DNA of 64,000 bases, taken from Prevotella ihumii (GTDB lineage Bacteria; Bacteroidota; Bacteroidia; Bacteroidales; Bacteroidaceae). Location of the stretch: positions 2,523,466 through 2,587,465 of the forward strand of contig NZ_LT706987.1 in assembly GCF_900155655.1 (NCBI RefSeq), written 5' to 3'. Positions 8,272 through 16,698 of the stretch are shown piece by piece. The first letter of the stretch is position 1; each line of letters starts with the position of its first letter. The notes below the pieces were generated by a model that had not been told where the DNA came from, did no database searches, and saw only the letters and a program-made list of their open reading frames with translations. The position numbers were made by a program, and so were the translations under genes.

Positions 8272-9213
8272 CTATTTCTTTAGCTTTTTCTTCATATCGT
8301 CTACCTTTGTTTGCAGTTCCTTATCCTCTTGATAAGCCAAAGCATAGCTCCAATAAAGTGTAGCCAAGCGCAGGTCGTTGACGCTTTGTTTGGCATCACC
8401 CATTGCACGATAAATGACAAACATAATGGTTTTATTGGGTTCGTAGAGCTTTGTAGCCGTTTTGAGATGCTCCACCGCCTTATCATATTCGCCAAGCTTA
8501 TTCTCTACCATTCCCAATCTGTAAAATCCCACAGCCAACTTGGGTTCACGTGCTATTGCCTTGCTAAAGTAGACTGCTGCCGAATCATTGTGGTTCAGGT
8601 ATTCAAATGCACCACCTGTGTAATACAACGAGTTGTAGGTGGTGTCGCCTTGCTGATGCACGCGAGCGTAAGTTTCGATACATTTTTCATAAAACCCTGT
8701 CATAAAATAAGCCTCTCCCAATGCTCTGTTCACCTCATTGTTGGTAGAATCACGGTCAACATAAAGTTGTCCACGCTTTAAAGCGAAAATAGGTTTATCG
8801 ACAGCATCTGAAGTATAAAGCCTCATCACATCAGCCAAAATTTTACTATCCATTGGGTAACGTATAGCAATAAGGTCGCCCAAAAAGAGCTGTTTCTTAA
8901 TATCTTTCACAGCACCTGCACCGTAATAAAACATTCGCAATGCGTCGTGGGTAAGGCTGTCTTGGGGTATCGCCTCCAAAATCTCGTTGCTTTTGCTATA
9001 GTTAGTGCGTTGGTAATAACACTCAGCCAACTTCATTCTCAGCTTGTACGAAGCGTTCAAAGCAGACGCCTTTTCATAGTAACCGATGGCGTTATGATAG
9101 TCGTAAGCCTTCATACAGCTATCGCCAGCAATGGTCAACTGCTGCAACGTTTGTGCTTTCACACCTGTTACATATATAATAAGGTAAGCGAAGAAGATTA
9201 TTCTATATTTCAT
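8272..9213 (-). CDS. exported tetratricopeptide-repeat protein
   Basis: 313 aa. Signal peptide (1-20, ending VKAQ). TPR units cover most of the rest, for example 'AYDYHNAIGYYEKASALNA' near residue 37, 'NRALGEAYFMTGFYEKCIET' near 163 and 'AVGFYRLGMVENKLGEYDKA' near 226, and a basic coil ends the protein (DDMKKKLKK). Expected role: periplasmic or outer-membrane-associated scaffold for protein interactions; no enzymatic motif. Mature N-terminus Gln. It is separated from the upstream M56 gene by repeat elements and is likely monocistronic. Confidence 0.8.
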   Translation of the reverse strand: MKYRIIFFAYLIIYVTGVKAQTLQQLTIAGDSCMKAYDYHNAIGYYEKASALNASYKLRMKLAECYYQRTNYSKSNEILEAIPQDSLTHDALRMFYYGAGAVKDIKKQLFLGDLIAIRYPMDSKILADVMRLYTSDAVDKPIFALKRGQLYVDRDSTNNEVNRALGEAYFMTGFYEKCIETYARVHQQGDTTYNSLYYTGGAFEYLNHNDSAAVYFSKAIAREPKLAVGFYRLGMVENKLGEYDKAVEHLKTATKLYEPNKTIMFVIYRAMGDAKQSVNDLRLATLYWSYALAYQEDKELQTKVDDMKKKLKK

Positions 9214-9239
9214 ACAGCGTTTTATTAGATTATTGTTTA

Positions 9240-9499
9240 AGGCTGGTTCTATAAATTACCACCGCATATAGTCATTAAATTTTTATGAAATACGTTTTGT
9301 TATCTTTTGGTTTCTTTTTATATAAAACGGGCTGCGCCTCAACAATTCAAACAAGTTTGATTGCATTCGGCTTGCTCCGTTTTTGGTTCAAAATGTAAGT
9401 TCGTTCAGTCGTGTAGCTCGCTACACTCCTTCACTCTCTTGCATTTTGACCTCAAAAATAAGCTCAAAATCTAACAAAGCTAATTTATAGAACCAGCCT
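9240..9499. repeat. F1 MITE-like element, copy A (260 bp)
   Basis: Inverted ends AGGCTGGTTCTATAAATTA (9240-9258) and TAATTTATAGAACCAGCCT (9481-9499). Compared with the 195-bp copies at 46113 and 51990 it carries a 65-bp internal insertion (about 9320-9384). The interior has the palindrome GTAGCTCGCTAC. No ORF of its own. Confidence 0.85.
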
Positions 9500-9617
9500 T
9501 AATCCAAATCGGTCGTTAGCCTTCTTCGAGATTTGCGAGCTTATTTTGAGCTATTTTTGGTTGTTTTTGAAGACGTTAAAAAGCCTTTGCGGGCTAATAA
9601 CCGAGTTGGGTTTAAGA
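9500..9617. repeat. F2 element, short variant
   Basis: It abuts F1 copy A. It begins with a variant of AACCCAAATCGGTCGTTAGA (aatccaaatcggtcgttagc) and ends with the inverse (ggctaataaccgagttgggttt). It lacks the central TTTAGCGAGCTAAA part found at 23622 and 46686. The remaining ~125 bp to the M56 stop show no feature. Confidence 0.7.
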
Positions 9618-9742
9618 GAAAATACAACGAAAGGTTGCAAGAAAGACAAATAACAGCACCTCACCTGCAACCTTACATTTATTACGACAGACACATTGGC
9701 GACAAACTTTTGAGTTTCATCGTTTTGTCGCCCAAGGTCTAC

Positions 9743-11116
9743 TTATTTTGACTTAAACGTAACAGGGAGGGTGTACCAAACACTTATATTCTTACCGTCC
9801 ACTTTTCCAGGCTTCCATTTTGGCATCGCATTTACCACACGGATAGCCTCTTGATCCAAAGCAGGCGAAACACTACGCACCAACTCTGCATCTCTCACTT
9901 GTCCGTCTGAATCTACTACAAACTTCACAATAACGCGTCCCTCTTCCTTGTTCTTCATTGCCTCGGCTGGATACTTCACGTTCTGAAAAAGCCATTCCGT
10001 TATGTTTCCGTCAAATTGTGGCATCTCTTCTGCAACTTTGTAAACTTTCTTAACAGGTTCTTCAACCGCCTTAGACACAACTGTTTCAGCTGCCTTCTCT
10101 TTCTTTACAACAGCTTCTTGCTTCACAACAGGCTTTCTTTTCTGTGTGGCTCTCACTACCTTCTTGTACCTGTGCTGCGGCTTGCCCTGTGCATCTGCTT
10201 CGGTTTTTGCCGACATTTGGGCAATATTGGTTACTGTGGTGCGCATCTCTCTTGCCACCGTTTCTATATTGCTTACAACGAGTAGGGTTGCAGCCATTGG
10301 CACTATCAAGGCATATTTGGCCTTTGCAATGCCGTTTGTACGCTTTTTGTTCATCATCTTAATACGCTTTTTAAGGGGTAAAACATTGAAATTATTTGAT
10401 ATTGTAGCTACATTCTTACTGTAAGTCAGTCCTAACAAGTGGTACTGATACGCCTTGCTATCTGCTCCCGTCGACAACACTTTATGGTCTGCCAAATACT
10501 CTAAATTGAGTCGCACCTCACGCTTTAAGAGCCATACAAAAGGATTGAACCAAAACAACACGCCAAATAGCTCGGTAAAGAGTATGTCTACCGAATGGCG
10601 TTCCTTACAATGGGTGAGCTCGTGGGTGAGGATAGCCTCTGTCTCTTTTGCGTTATGGTGAGCAGGATTGATAAATATCCAATTGAAAAAGGAGAATGGT
10701 CCTTCCTTGCCCGTCAGCTTATACACTTCTATTCCGTTCATTTCTACGATGTTACAACGCTTCTTTAGGCGAACGATAGACACTATCTGCCACACAAAAC
10801 GCAACAGCAACAGAAGGGTAACAATGCCGTAAATGGCTTCACAGATGGGTATCCAAAGCGCAGCTGTGCCTCCTTCGGCAGTGATGGTAACTGTAGGCAA
10901 TACCACATCGGCATAGTCATTCGCTATTGCCACCATCTCTGTATTGGCATTTGCCCAATAGGTGAAGTTGAGACTTGGCACAACAGCTGCCAAAAGATAA
11001 ATACCTATAAGTGTAGCACGCCGCCACGTAAAGAAGGTATCGCCCGTGAATATCATCTTGTAGAACCCATAGAGTACTACGAGGGCAAGGTTTATTTTAA
11101 TCATATAGATTGCCAT
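9743..11116 (-). CDS. BlaR1-type M56 metallopeptidase with C-terminal TonB domain
   Basis: 457 aa. Membrane helices at about residues 5-22, 33-50, 88-115 and 265-283. An M56 peptidase domain carries the zinc motif HELTH (165-169) and a downstream Glu region 'RLNLEYLADHKVL'. A Lys/Val/Glu-rich linker (~310-360) follows, then a TonB C-terminal domain ('VKYPAEAMKNKEEGRVIVKF', 'MPKWKPGKVDGK'). Family knowledge: BlaR1/MecR1-like membrane proteases sense envelope signals and cleave BlaI-type repressors; Bacteroidota versions often carry a TonB domain in place of the penicillin sensor. The BlaI-like gene lies 26 bp upstream on the same strand, so they form an operon. The actual inducer is unknown. 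Confidence 0.88.
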   Translation of the reverse strand: MAIYMIKINLALVVLYGFYKMIFTGDTFFTWRRATLIGIYLLAAVVPSLNFTYWANANTEMVAIANDYADVVLPTVTITAEGGTAALWIPICEAIYGIVTLLLLLRFVWQIVSIVRLKKRCNIVEMNGIEVYKLTGKEGPFSFFNWIFINPAHHNAKETEAILTHELTHCKERHSVDILFTELFGVLFWFNPFVWLLKREVRLNLEYLADHKVLSTGADSKAYQYHLLGLTYSKNVATISNNFNVLPLKKRIKMMNKKRTNGIAKAKYALIVPMAATLLVVSNIETVAREMRTTVTNIAQMSAKTEADAQGKPQHRYKKVVRATQKRKPVVKQEAVVKKEKAAETVVSKAVEEPVKKVYKVAEEMPQFDGNITEWLFQNVKYPAEAMKNKEEGRVIVKFVVDSDGQVRDAELVRSVSPALDQEAIRVVNAMPKWKPGKVDGKNISVWYTLPVTFKSK

Positions 11117-11142
11117 AGTCGCATCTGTTTAGTTTGAGGTTA

Positions 11143-11505
11143 TTATTCCTGTCCGCGCTCTATCTCGTCGATGATGTCTTGCAATTCTTCAGGAGTTATC
11201 TTTTGTTCCTTTGCAAAGAACGACACCATCTCACGAAACGAATTTTTGAAGTAATTGTCTACAAAACCTTTCATAAACTCGCGCTTGTATTCACTCTTTC
11301 CGATGCGTGGCGAATAGTAGTAGGTTATGCCCTTTTGCTCCGCCGATACATATTGCTTGCGCTTTAGATTTTGAAACACAGATGCTAAGGTAGTGTAAGG
11401 CGGTTTAGGTTCGGGCATCAGCTCCAACACTTGTTTCACCGTAGCCACCCCCGTTTGCCATATCAGCAGCATCACTTCTTCTTCTTGCTTTGTCAGTTTC
11501 TCCAT
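11143..11505 (-). CDS. BlaI/MecI/CopY-family repressor
   Basis: 120 aa from the ATG at 11505 (MEKLTKQEEEVM); the longer frame to 11559 lacks a plausible start region. It has a winged helix ('VKQVLELMPEPKPPYTTLAS', 'LKRKQYVSAEQKG') and a C-terminal dimerisation helix with the acidic end 'DIIDEIERGQE'. Family knowledge: it represses its own operon until cleaved by the partner M56 protease encoded next. A dyad TTACGA-n5-TCGTAA at 11616-11632 is a candidate operator or promoter-proximal site. Target genes beyond the operon cannot be inferred. Confidence 0.88.
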   Translation of the reverse strand: MEKLTKQEEEVMLLIWQTGVATVKQVLELMPEPKPPYTTLASVFQNLKRKQYVSAEQKGITYYYSPRIGKSEYKREFMKGFVDNYFKNSFREMVSFFAKEQKITPEELQDIIDEIERGQE

Positions 11506-11615
11506 ATTCGAATTGGTTTTTGTCTGTGGCAAATGTACGATAAATTCGTAATAGCGCAAATTTTCAGAAGTTAATAAATGTTATAAACTAAAAATAATAC
11601 CATTTTATCAGTGCA

Positions 11616-11632
11616 TTACGAGTGTTTCGTAA
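11616..11632. promoter_or_regulatory. dyad TTACGA-n5-TCGTAA, candidate operator
   Basis: Perfect 6-bp arms, 111 bp upstream of the BlaI-like start codon. Position and symmetry suit a repressor site, but the sequence is not the classical TACA/TGTA BlaI operator. Low certainty. Confidence 0.3.
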
Positions 11633-11837
11633 CAAGTGCACATTATTATAAAAACAATGTTACGTATTTTTCGGAGGTATGATACGCACAAGAAAACAAG
11701 ATCCAATAGTCGAAACCGAACGAGGCTTACAACAAGATAGACAAAAAAGAGAGAAAGGAAAAATAGACCAATGCAAAACGAATAACAAAGGGATAGAAAC
11801 ACATTTGTAAACAGTTCATTGTCAATACATTACACGC

Positions 11838-11992
11838 TTAGTTCTCAAAGTTAAACTTTGACCACCCCAAACATATATATATTACCGCCTCAAAGTTGAA
11901 CTTTGGGAAGCCCAAACATATATGTTTTGCGTCCGTAAGATAGATGTTTCGGTAAGAATAGATTTAGTGGTTATAAATAGAACAATACGTGC
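11838..11992. repeat. F4 palindrome element (11.8 kb copy)
   Basis: It contains CAAAGTTAAACTTTG, AAACATATATATATT, CAAAGTTGAACTTTG and AAACATATATGTTT in order and ends near ATAAATAGAACAATA. The gap 11633-11837 before it is AT-rich with no supported gene. Confidence 0.65.
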
Positions 11993-12000
11993 AGCAGGGT

Positions 12001-12390
12001 TTATCGTCCCAATGCTTCACGTATTTTTGTCATCTTTGCCTTTCTATCCATAGAATAAACGTTGTGATGTGCATCAACATAGGCAAACAGGTTGTAAGCC
12101 TTTTCGAGGAGCATAGCACGCAATGGGTTTACCTTATAGCTCGCCTCAACATACAAAAGTTCGGCTACCATCTCTAAGCGTTGCACCCTTTCGGCGGCTT
12201 TCCATTCGTCTTGGGCATAGGCGATGAGTTCCTCCACACTCATATTTCGCAATAAAGCATAGTCGCCTACATACTGACGATATAGGTCTTTCAAGTCGTC
12301 GTCCTTGTTCTCTTTCTTTTTCTCTAAGAAAAGGGCTATGGCTGCAAAGAATTCTTCTAACACTCTCAAAAAATAATCTTGTTGTATCAT
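12001..12390 (-). CDS. conserved small alpha-helical protein (DUF6483-like?)
   Basis: 129 aa, cytosolic (no signal peptide), predicted all-helical and rich in Glu, Lys, Leu and Ala. It opens MIQQDYFLRVLEEFFAAIAL, a start I associate with the DUF6483 group; that assignment is from memory only. No catalytic motif. Transcribed in the same direction as the helicase upstream, but separated from it by the hairpin array at 12409-12516, so probably a separate transcript. Function unknown. Confidence 0.6.
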   Translation of the reverse strand: MIQQDYFLRVLEEFFAAIALFLEKKKENKDDDLKDLYRQYVGDYALLRNMSVEELIAYAQDEWKAAERVQRLEMVAELLYVEASYKVNPLRAMLLEKAYNLFAYVDAHHNVYSMDRKAKMTKIREALGR

Positions 12391-12408
12391 TGATTTAAAT
12401 TAAAAATT

Positions 12409-12516
12409 AAGCCCCAATCGCTCGTCAGACCAGTCGGACCAGTCAGACCAGTCGGACCAGTCGGACCAGTCGGACGTGTCTGACTGGTCAGACTGGTCTG
12501 ACGACCGATTTGGGTT
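12409..12516. repeat. F2-type ends enclosing a 9-bp GTCNGAC array; long hairpin
   Basis: The outer ends are AAGCCCCAATCGCTCGTCAG and the inverse of AACCCAAATCGGTCGTCAG. The interior is nine GTCNGAC units with spacer CA on the left and TG on the right, switching at a GT in the middle. The two arms can pair over ~40 bp with a few mismatches, leaving about three units as the loop. Its right edge supplies the TAA stop of the helicase gene on the minus strand. Confidence 0.8.
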
Positions 12517-14449
12517 AAAACACAGGTGCTTCATCGTTGATTTGCTGAATATAGTCAAACAACGCTTTATAGAACTTATGATGGCACATTGTTGTGGCAT
12601 TTCCAAGAATGATGAGTTTCATTCTGGCACGTGTTATGGCAACATTCATACGGCGAAGGTCCTTTAAGAAACCTATTTCGCCATTGTCGTTGGCACGCAC
12701 CATTGAGATAAGAATAACATCACGTTCCTGCCCTTGGAAGCCGTCTACCGTGTTTACGGTGATGAGGTGGCGATAAGGCTTAAAGAACTCACCCTTCTTG
12801 ATAAGCCTACGTAGGTATTGCACCTGTGCACGATAGGGCGAAATAACGCCAACATCTATCTTTTCATCTAAGATGCGCTGTTTGCCTATTTTCGTAAAAT
12901 ATTGTTCTAAACTTTTTAGGGTAAGTTCTGCCTCGCCTTTGTTTATGCGTCCGAAACTCTCACCTACAAACTGCTCGTTGAAAGTAGGTTCGTCGTCGCC
13001 CACTTCCACCTCGCTCGTGTCTAACCACATTATAGGGTAGTCGTAGTCTAATATGCCCCGATACTTTATTTGTGGTGCGCTCTCCACCTCGCCTTTGTAA
13101 AACCAGTTGGACGAAAAGCGCATTATCTGTTCGTTCATGCGATATTGCACCTTGAGGAGGGTTACTACTTCGGGCTTGTTCTCCACAATGCGTTCCATCA
13201 GGGTTTTGCCCAATCCTGCGTTCAGTGCGGGCAGACTCTTTACAGTAGGTGGCAATTGGCAGTGGTCGCCTGCCAATATCACACGTGAAGCACGGCGAAT
13301 GGCTATCCAGCACGCTGCTTCTAAGGCTTGGGCAGCCTCATCTATAAAGAGCGTTGTAAACTTTTGCCCTTCCATTATGCGACTATTTGCCCCTACAAGG
13401 GTGGAGGCTACTACCCTTGCTTCGCCAAAGAGTTCGCTGTTGATGCGTATTTCCAATTCGGTGGCACGACTTTTCAGTCTATCCATCTTTTGGTGATAGC
13501 TGTCCGAGCCACGCCCTTTACCACTTTTCAGTTGGCGAATGGCTTTGCGGATAGACCATAGTTGGTCGTAGTCGGGGTGAGCCTCAAAGCGTCTTTCATA
13601 CGTGAAACCAAGCATTTTGTCGTTCACACGGGTGGGATTGCCTATGCGCAAAACATTGATACCGCGGTCTACAAGTTTCTCGCAAATCCAGTCTACCGCC
13701 ATATTGCTTTGCGCACACACCATTACTTGGCTCTCTCGCATCAGTGTTTCGTTGATGGCTTCTACCAATGTGGTGGTCTTTCCTGTTCCTGGAGGTCCGT
13801 GTACTACGGCTACATCTTTAGCCCACAACACCTCGTTGACGGCTTTTTCTTGTGTGGGGTTGAGCCAAGGAAAGCGTGTAGCTGCAAAGGCGAAACGCTC
13901 GGCTTTATGGTGTGTGTAGAAAAGGTCGCGTAGATAAGCCAAGCGGCCGTTCTTTGCGTTGATTACACGGTCGAGTGCATCGAACATCATTTGGTAAGAC
14001 GTTTCGTCAAACGACAATTGGCAACCTATGGGCGTGGACGAATTTTGCAAGTCTATCACAGGTGCAGCATCAGGAAGGCTCACTACCATACGTTCGCCAT
14101 CTACATACGACACCGTTCCCGTAAAGTTGTAATAGCTTATTTTTGTCGCTTCGGAAGTTGGGGCATCGGCCTTTTGCTTGATGTTGAAGAAGGTTACGGG
14201 ACGCCCAAACTCAAAGTTATGCTCCACGTCCAAATCTTCGGTGCGGAACACCTCTACTACTCGCTGATTTAACGAGTTGTAATAGCTTTTTCCCACTCGA
14301 ACGGGAAACCACGCATCGCCACGTTTGGTCTTCCGCCGAATACCTATCGTCTCGGTAAGTTTGCGAAACGACTCTTTTTCAGCGTAATATTCCATTTGTA
14401 ACAATACTTTTTGGCGTTGCAGGAGTTGTATGGGCGATTCTTGAAGCAT
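12515..14449 (-). CDS. SF1 DNA/RNA helicase, IGHMBP2/Upf1-like
   Basis: 644 aa from the ATG at 14449 (MLQESPIQLL); the extension to 14500 has no clear start. An N-terminal beta-barrel-like region is followed by a Walker A 'VHGPPGTGKTTTLVEAI', DEAA box 'FIDEAAQALEAA', motif III 'ILAGDHCQLPPTV', motif IV/V 'VDGFQGQERDVILISMVRAN' and motif VI 'RRMNVAITRARMKLIILG'. Family knowledge: ATP-dependent 5'-3' helicases of the Upf1-like group; the cellular role in Bacteroidota is not established. The stop codon TAA coincides with the end of the repeat at 12409-12516. Confidence 0.88.
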   Translation of the reverse strand: MLQESPIQLLQRQKVLLQMEYYAEKESFRKLTETIGIRRKTKRGDAWFPVRVGKSYYNSLNQRVVEVFRTEDLDVEHNFEFGRPVTFFNIKQKADAPTSEATKISYYNFTGTVSYVDGERMVVSLPDAAPVIDLQNSSTPIGCQLSFDETSYQMMFDALDRVINAKNGRLAYLRDLFYTHHKAERFAFAATRFPWLNPTQEKAVNEVLWAKDVAVVHGPPGTGKTTTLVEAINETLMRESQVMVCAQSNMAVDWICEKLVDRGINVLRIGNPTRVNDKMLGFTYERRFEAHPDYDQLWSIRKAIRQLKSGKGRGSDSYHQKMDRLKSRATELEIRINSELFGEARVVASTLVGANSRIMEGQKFTTLFIDEAAQALEAACWIAIRRASRVILAGDHCQLPPTVKSLPALNAGLGKTLMERIVENKPEVVTLLKVQYRMNEQIMRFSSNWFYKGEVESAPQIKYRGILDYDYPIMWLDTSEVEVGDDEPTFNEQFVGESFGRINKGEAELTLKSLEQYFTKIGKQRILDEKIDVGVISPYRAQVQYLRRLIKKGEFFKPYRHLITVNTVDGFQGQERDVILISMVRANDNGEIGFLKDLRRMNVAITRARMKLIILGNATTMCHHKFYKALFDYIQQINDEAPVF

Positions 14450-14520
14450 AGTTTTCTTTGAAAGGAAAAATAAATAATTAGGAGACTTTAGATAGTCCAA
14501 AATCTCCTAATTATTTTACG

Positions 14521-14558
14521 GGTGGTTCTATAAATTAGCTTTGTTAGATTTTGAGCTT
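14521..14558. repeat. F1 end fragment overlapping a gene's stop codon
   Basis: TGGTTCTATAAATTAGCTTT and the following ~16 bases match the right-hand end of F1 (compare 51993 onward), then identity ceases. The fragment encodes the last codons (KLKI and TAA) of the C1 peptidase. Confidence 0.75.
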
Positions 14559-15746
14559 TACTTTCTTTGCCATAGTTTTGGTTACAGCATTCTTGTTTAG
14601 AAAGATGTAAACCGTGTTGTCGGCAATGTAGTTGCGCGACATATACCACGTGCCATCGTAATGGGTGTTAGTACCCCACGAGTTTTTCACCATATAGTAG
14701 GTTTTTCCGTTCTGATCCTTGGCACGACCATAGATTACCATAACGTGATCGTAGGTCATACGCCAGTTATCGAAACGCTTTTGGCGGCGTTCCTGAGATG
14801 CTGTAACCTCTGGAGTATTTGCTCCTAACGCTTCCAACTTGGCTGCTCGTTCGCTCTTAGATAGGCGCAACCACCTTGCTGCATCGGTACCTCCGAGCGA
14901 TTTCATTGAGCTATTGTCTACATTGAGTGCTAATCCGTTGCGTGTGAAACCATCTTCACTAACGTCACCACCCCACGCCACGGTGTAGCCAGCGTCCAAT
15001 GCTTCGTCTATGATGGTCATCATATCGTTTAAAGGTACATTGTGGCTCAAGCTCCAGCGCCATTTGTAAGGAGCTTCGATGGCAAATTTCTCATAGAAAG
15101 GATGATGCGTGAAACTTGTAATGCTGATATAGTCGTTCCAGTTCAAGCCCAATGAGGCAGCGTAAGTCTGTGGAGTGTAGCTCTTGCCTTCGTAAGTGAA
15201 ACTTGTAGGACACTTGCCCATATACGCATCTATGATACCTTGAACGCCATTCGTCCACGCTGGACTTAGTTCCTTGTGTTCCTCTTCGGCAATAGATGCC
15301 ACATACTTTTCCAACGAAGGGAAAAATTCGGTGAAGTCGGCTAAGGTATCGCCCACCATTGACCCAGGTTGTGCCATTACGCTTTCGGGAACAACGCCGT
15401 GTGCCTTAATCATTTCTAACGCATCATCGCAGCTTCCGCCTTCCGAAAATCGGCTCATTCCGTGCATACGGGTATGGAATATTGCCTCATCAAGGTAGTT
15501 TTTGTTTGCCACAAACATTTCGCTAAGGTCTACTGTTTTACCCGTAGCACGCAACACTTCGCTCTCGAAGAAACCCAAGGTAGCGTAACACCAGCAAGTA
15601 CCACTCTTGTATTGGTTCTTAATGGGAGTAATGGGGTTTGCTTTGATGGTTGTAAACTGCAACTTTGCACCATTCTCGGCTGCTTTATCTTGTGCATTTG
15701 CACTCAAAGCGAGTGTCATCAATGCAAATGTAAGGTATTTTTTCAT
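14544..15746 (-). CDS. exported C1-family (bleomycin hydrolase/PepC-like) cysteine peptidase
   Basis: 400 aa from the ATG at 15746 (MKKYLTFALM); the reading frame extends upstream but with no signal peptide. Signal peptide 1-19 (SANAQ). Papain-fold catalytic set: Gln45 and Cys51 in 'NQYKSGTCWCYA', His in 'TYDHVMVIYG' and Asn in 'MVKNSWGTN'. Family knowledge: PepC/bleomycin hydrolase aminopeptidases are usually cytosolic; Bacteroidota often encode exported versions for peptide use. The last four residues come from an F1 fragment, so the original C-terminus may have been a few residues different. Confidence 0.88.
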   Translation of the reverse strand: MKKYLTFALMTLALSANAQDKAAENGAKLQFTTIKANPITPIKNQYKSGTCWCYATLGFFESEVLRATGKTVDLSEMFVANKNYLDEAIFHTRMHGMSRFSEGGSCDDALEMIKAHGVVPESVMAQPGSMVGDTLADFTEFFPSLEKYVASIAEEEHKELSPAWTNGVQGIIDAYMGKCPTSFTYEGKSYTPQTYAASLGLNWNDYISITSFTHHPFYEKFAIEAPYKWRWSLSHNVPLNDMMTIIDEALDAGYTVAWGGDVSEDGFTRNGLALNVDNSSMKSLGGTDAARWLRLSKSERAAKLEALGANTPEVTASQERRQKRFDNWRMTYDHVMVIYGRAKDQNGKTYYMVKNSWGTNTHYDGTWYMSRNYIADNTVYIFLNKNAVTKTMAKKVKLKI

Positions 15747-15902
15747 CTTAGTTTCTATATTTTCGTTCGTTCTATTTGTCCACCTTTGTATATATAAAGG
15801 TAAGGCAAAGTTACGCATTTTTTTCAATACAGCACCATGATAGCTTAAAAAAGGGAGGTTTTCTGCTAATAATCAGCACGTAAAAAGATGAAAGGAAACA
15901 TA

Positions 15903-16098
15903 AACCCCAATCGGTCATTAGACCAGTTTAGGTGCTTACTTTATTATTTTTGAAACTTATGAGCTGTCTTTTGGATTATTTTGGCTTTATTTTACCTATA
16001 TCTGCAGTCACATAGCCCGCTATGATCCTTTGATATATGCAAAATAAATCTCAAAATAATCGCAAAATACATTCTCATTCTAACGACCGATGTGGGAT
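15903..16098. repeat. F2 element, diverged copy
   Basis: Ends AACCCCAATCGGTCATTAGA and the inverse TCTAACGACCGATGTGGG; the central palindrome is ATAGCCCGCTAT instead of TTTAGCGAGCTAAA. The same left-end variant (CGGTCATTAGACCAGTTTAG) recurs at 26657. No coding potential. Confidence 0.75.
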
Positions 16099-16194
16099 AA
16101 ACAGAAAATAAACTTTACATTTGCAATCCAAAAACAAGACCACACAAGACTCTTATTGTCCTATTTTTCCTCGCCCATACTTTTAAAAATCATA

Positions 16195-16362
16195 CATTGA
16201 TGTTTCGTTTCCAAAACATATATGTTTGGCATTATCAAAGTTCAACTTTGAGGGGCTAAAACATATATGTTTTGAAATAGGATTATAACGCTTTAATAAT
16301 CAATAAGTTGCAAACTAAACTTTAATACATCAAGTGAAAAATAAGGTTGTTCTATTCTTCCA
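16195..16362. repeat. F4 palindrome element (16.2 kb copy)
   Basis: AAACATATATGTTT at about 16216, CAAAGTTCAACTTTG at about 16238 and AAACATATATGTTTT at about 16260, ending near TTGTTCTATTCTTCC. The remaining leader to 16630 is AT-rich with no gene seen. Confidence 0.65.
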
Positions 16363-16633
16363 CAAACCAACACGCTACTATTTTTCTCAATTCCTTTACA
16401 TATATCATCGTTTTACACCCTAAATAGAGAAAAAAGAGAATACTTCATTGCACACCATAGACGTAAATGAGCAATGTAGTAAGTATCTGTGTTATATATC
16501 GTAATTCGATAAATAATTACTGAAAAGCACACATAAAATCGCATTTCTGCAATTTTACAGTATATTTATTCCATAAAATCGCTATAATTGCTGATAATTA
16601 GCAAATTAGTTACTAAATTCTATTAAAATATTA

Positions 16634-16661
16634 TTGCATTTAGAGATTTTATGTACCTTTG
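16634..16661 (+). promoter_or_regulatory. Bacteroidota-type promoter of the M16 peptidase gene
   Basis: TTG at 16634-16636 and TACCTTTG at 16654-16661 fit the -33/-7 arrangement with ~17-20 bp spacing; the predicted leader is ~30 nt. Confidence 0.6.
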
Positions 16662-16698
16662 TAAGCAGAAACAAAACATTATTTTAATAAATCTAAAG

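Noticed and set aside
11608-11802. 64-aa hydrophobic minus-strand ORF upstream of the BlaI gene
   Set aside because: Phe/Leu/Ser-rich translation of AT-rich DNA, no ribosome binding site, overlaps the candidate operator.
15840-16630. tRNA or small RNA gene in the largest repeat-filled gaps
   Set aside because: I looked for cloverleaf and TTCRANY-type motifs here and in 46089-47366 and found none; repeats and DnaA boxes explain the structure.
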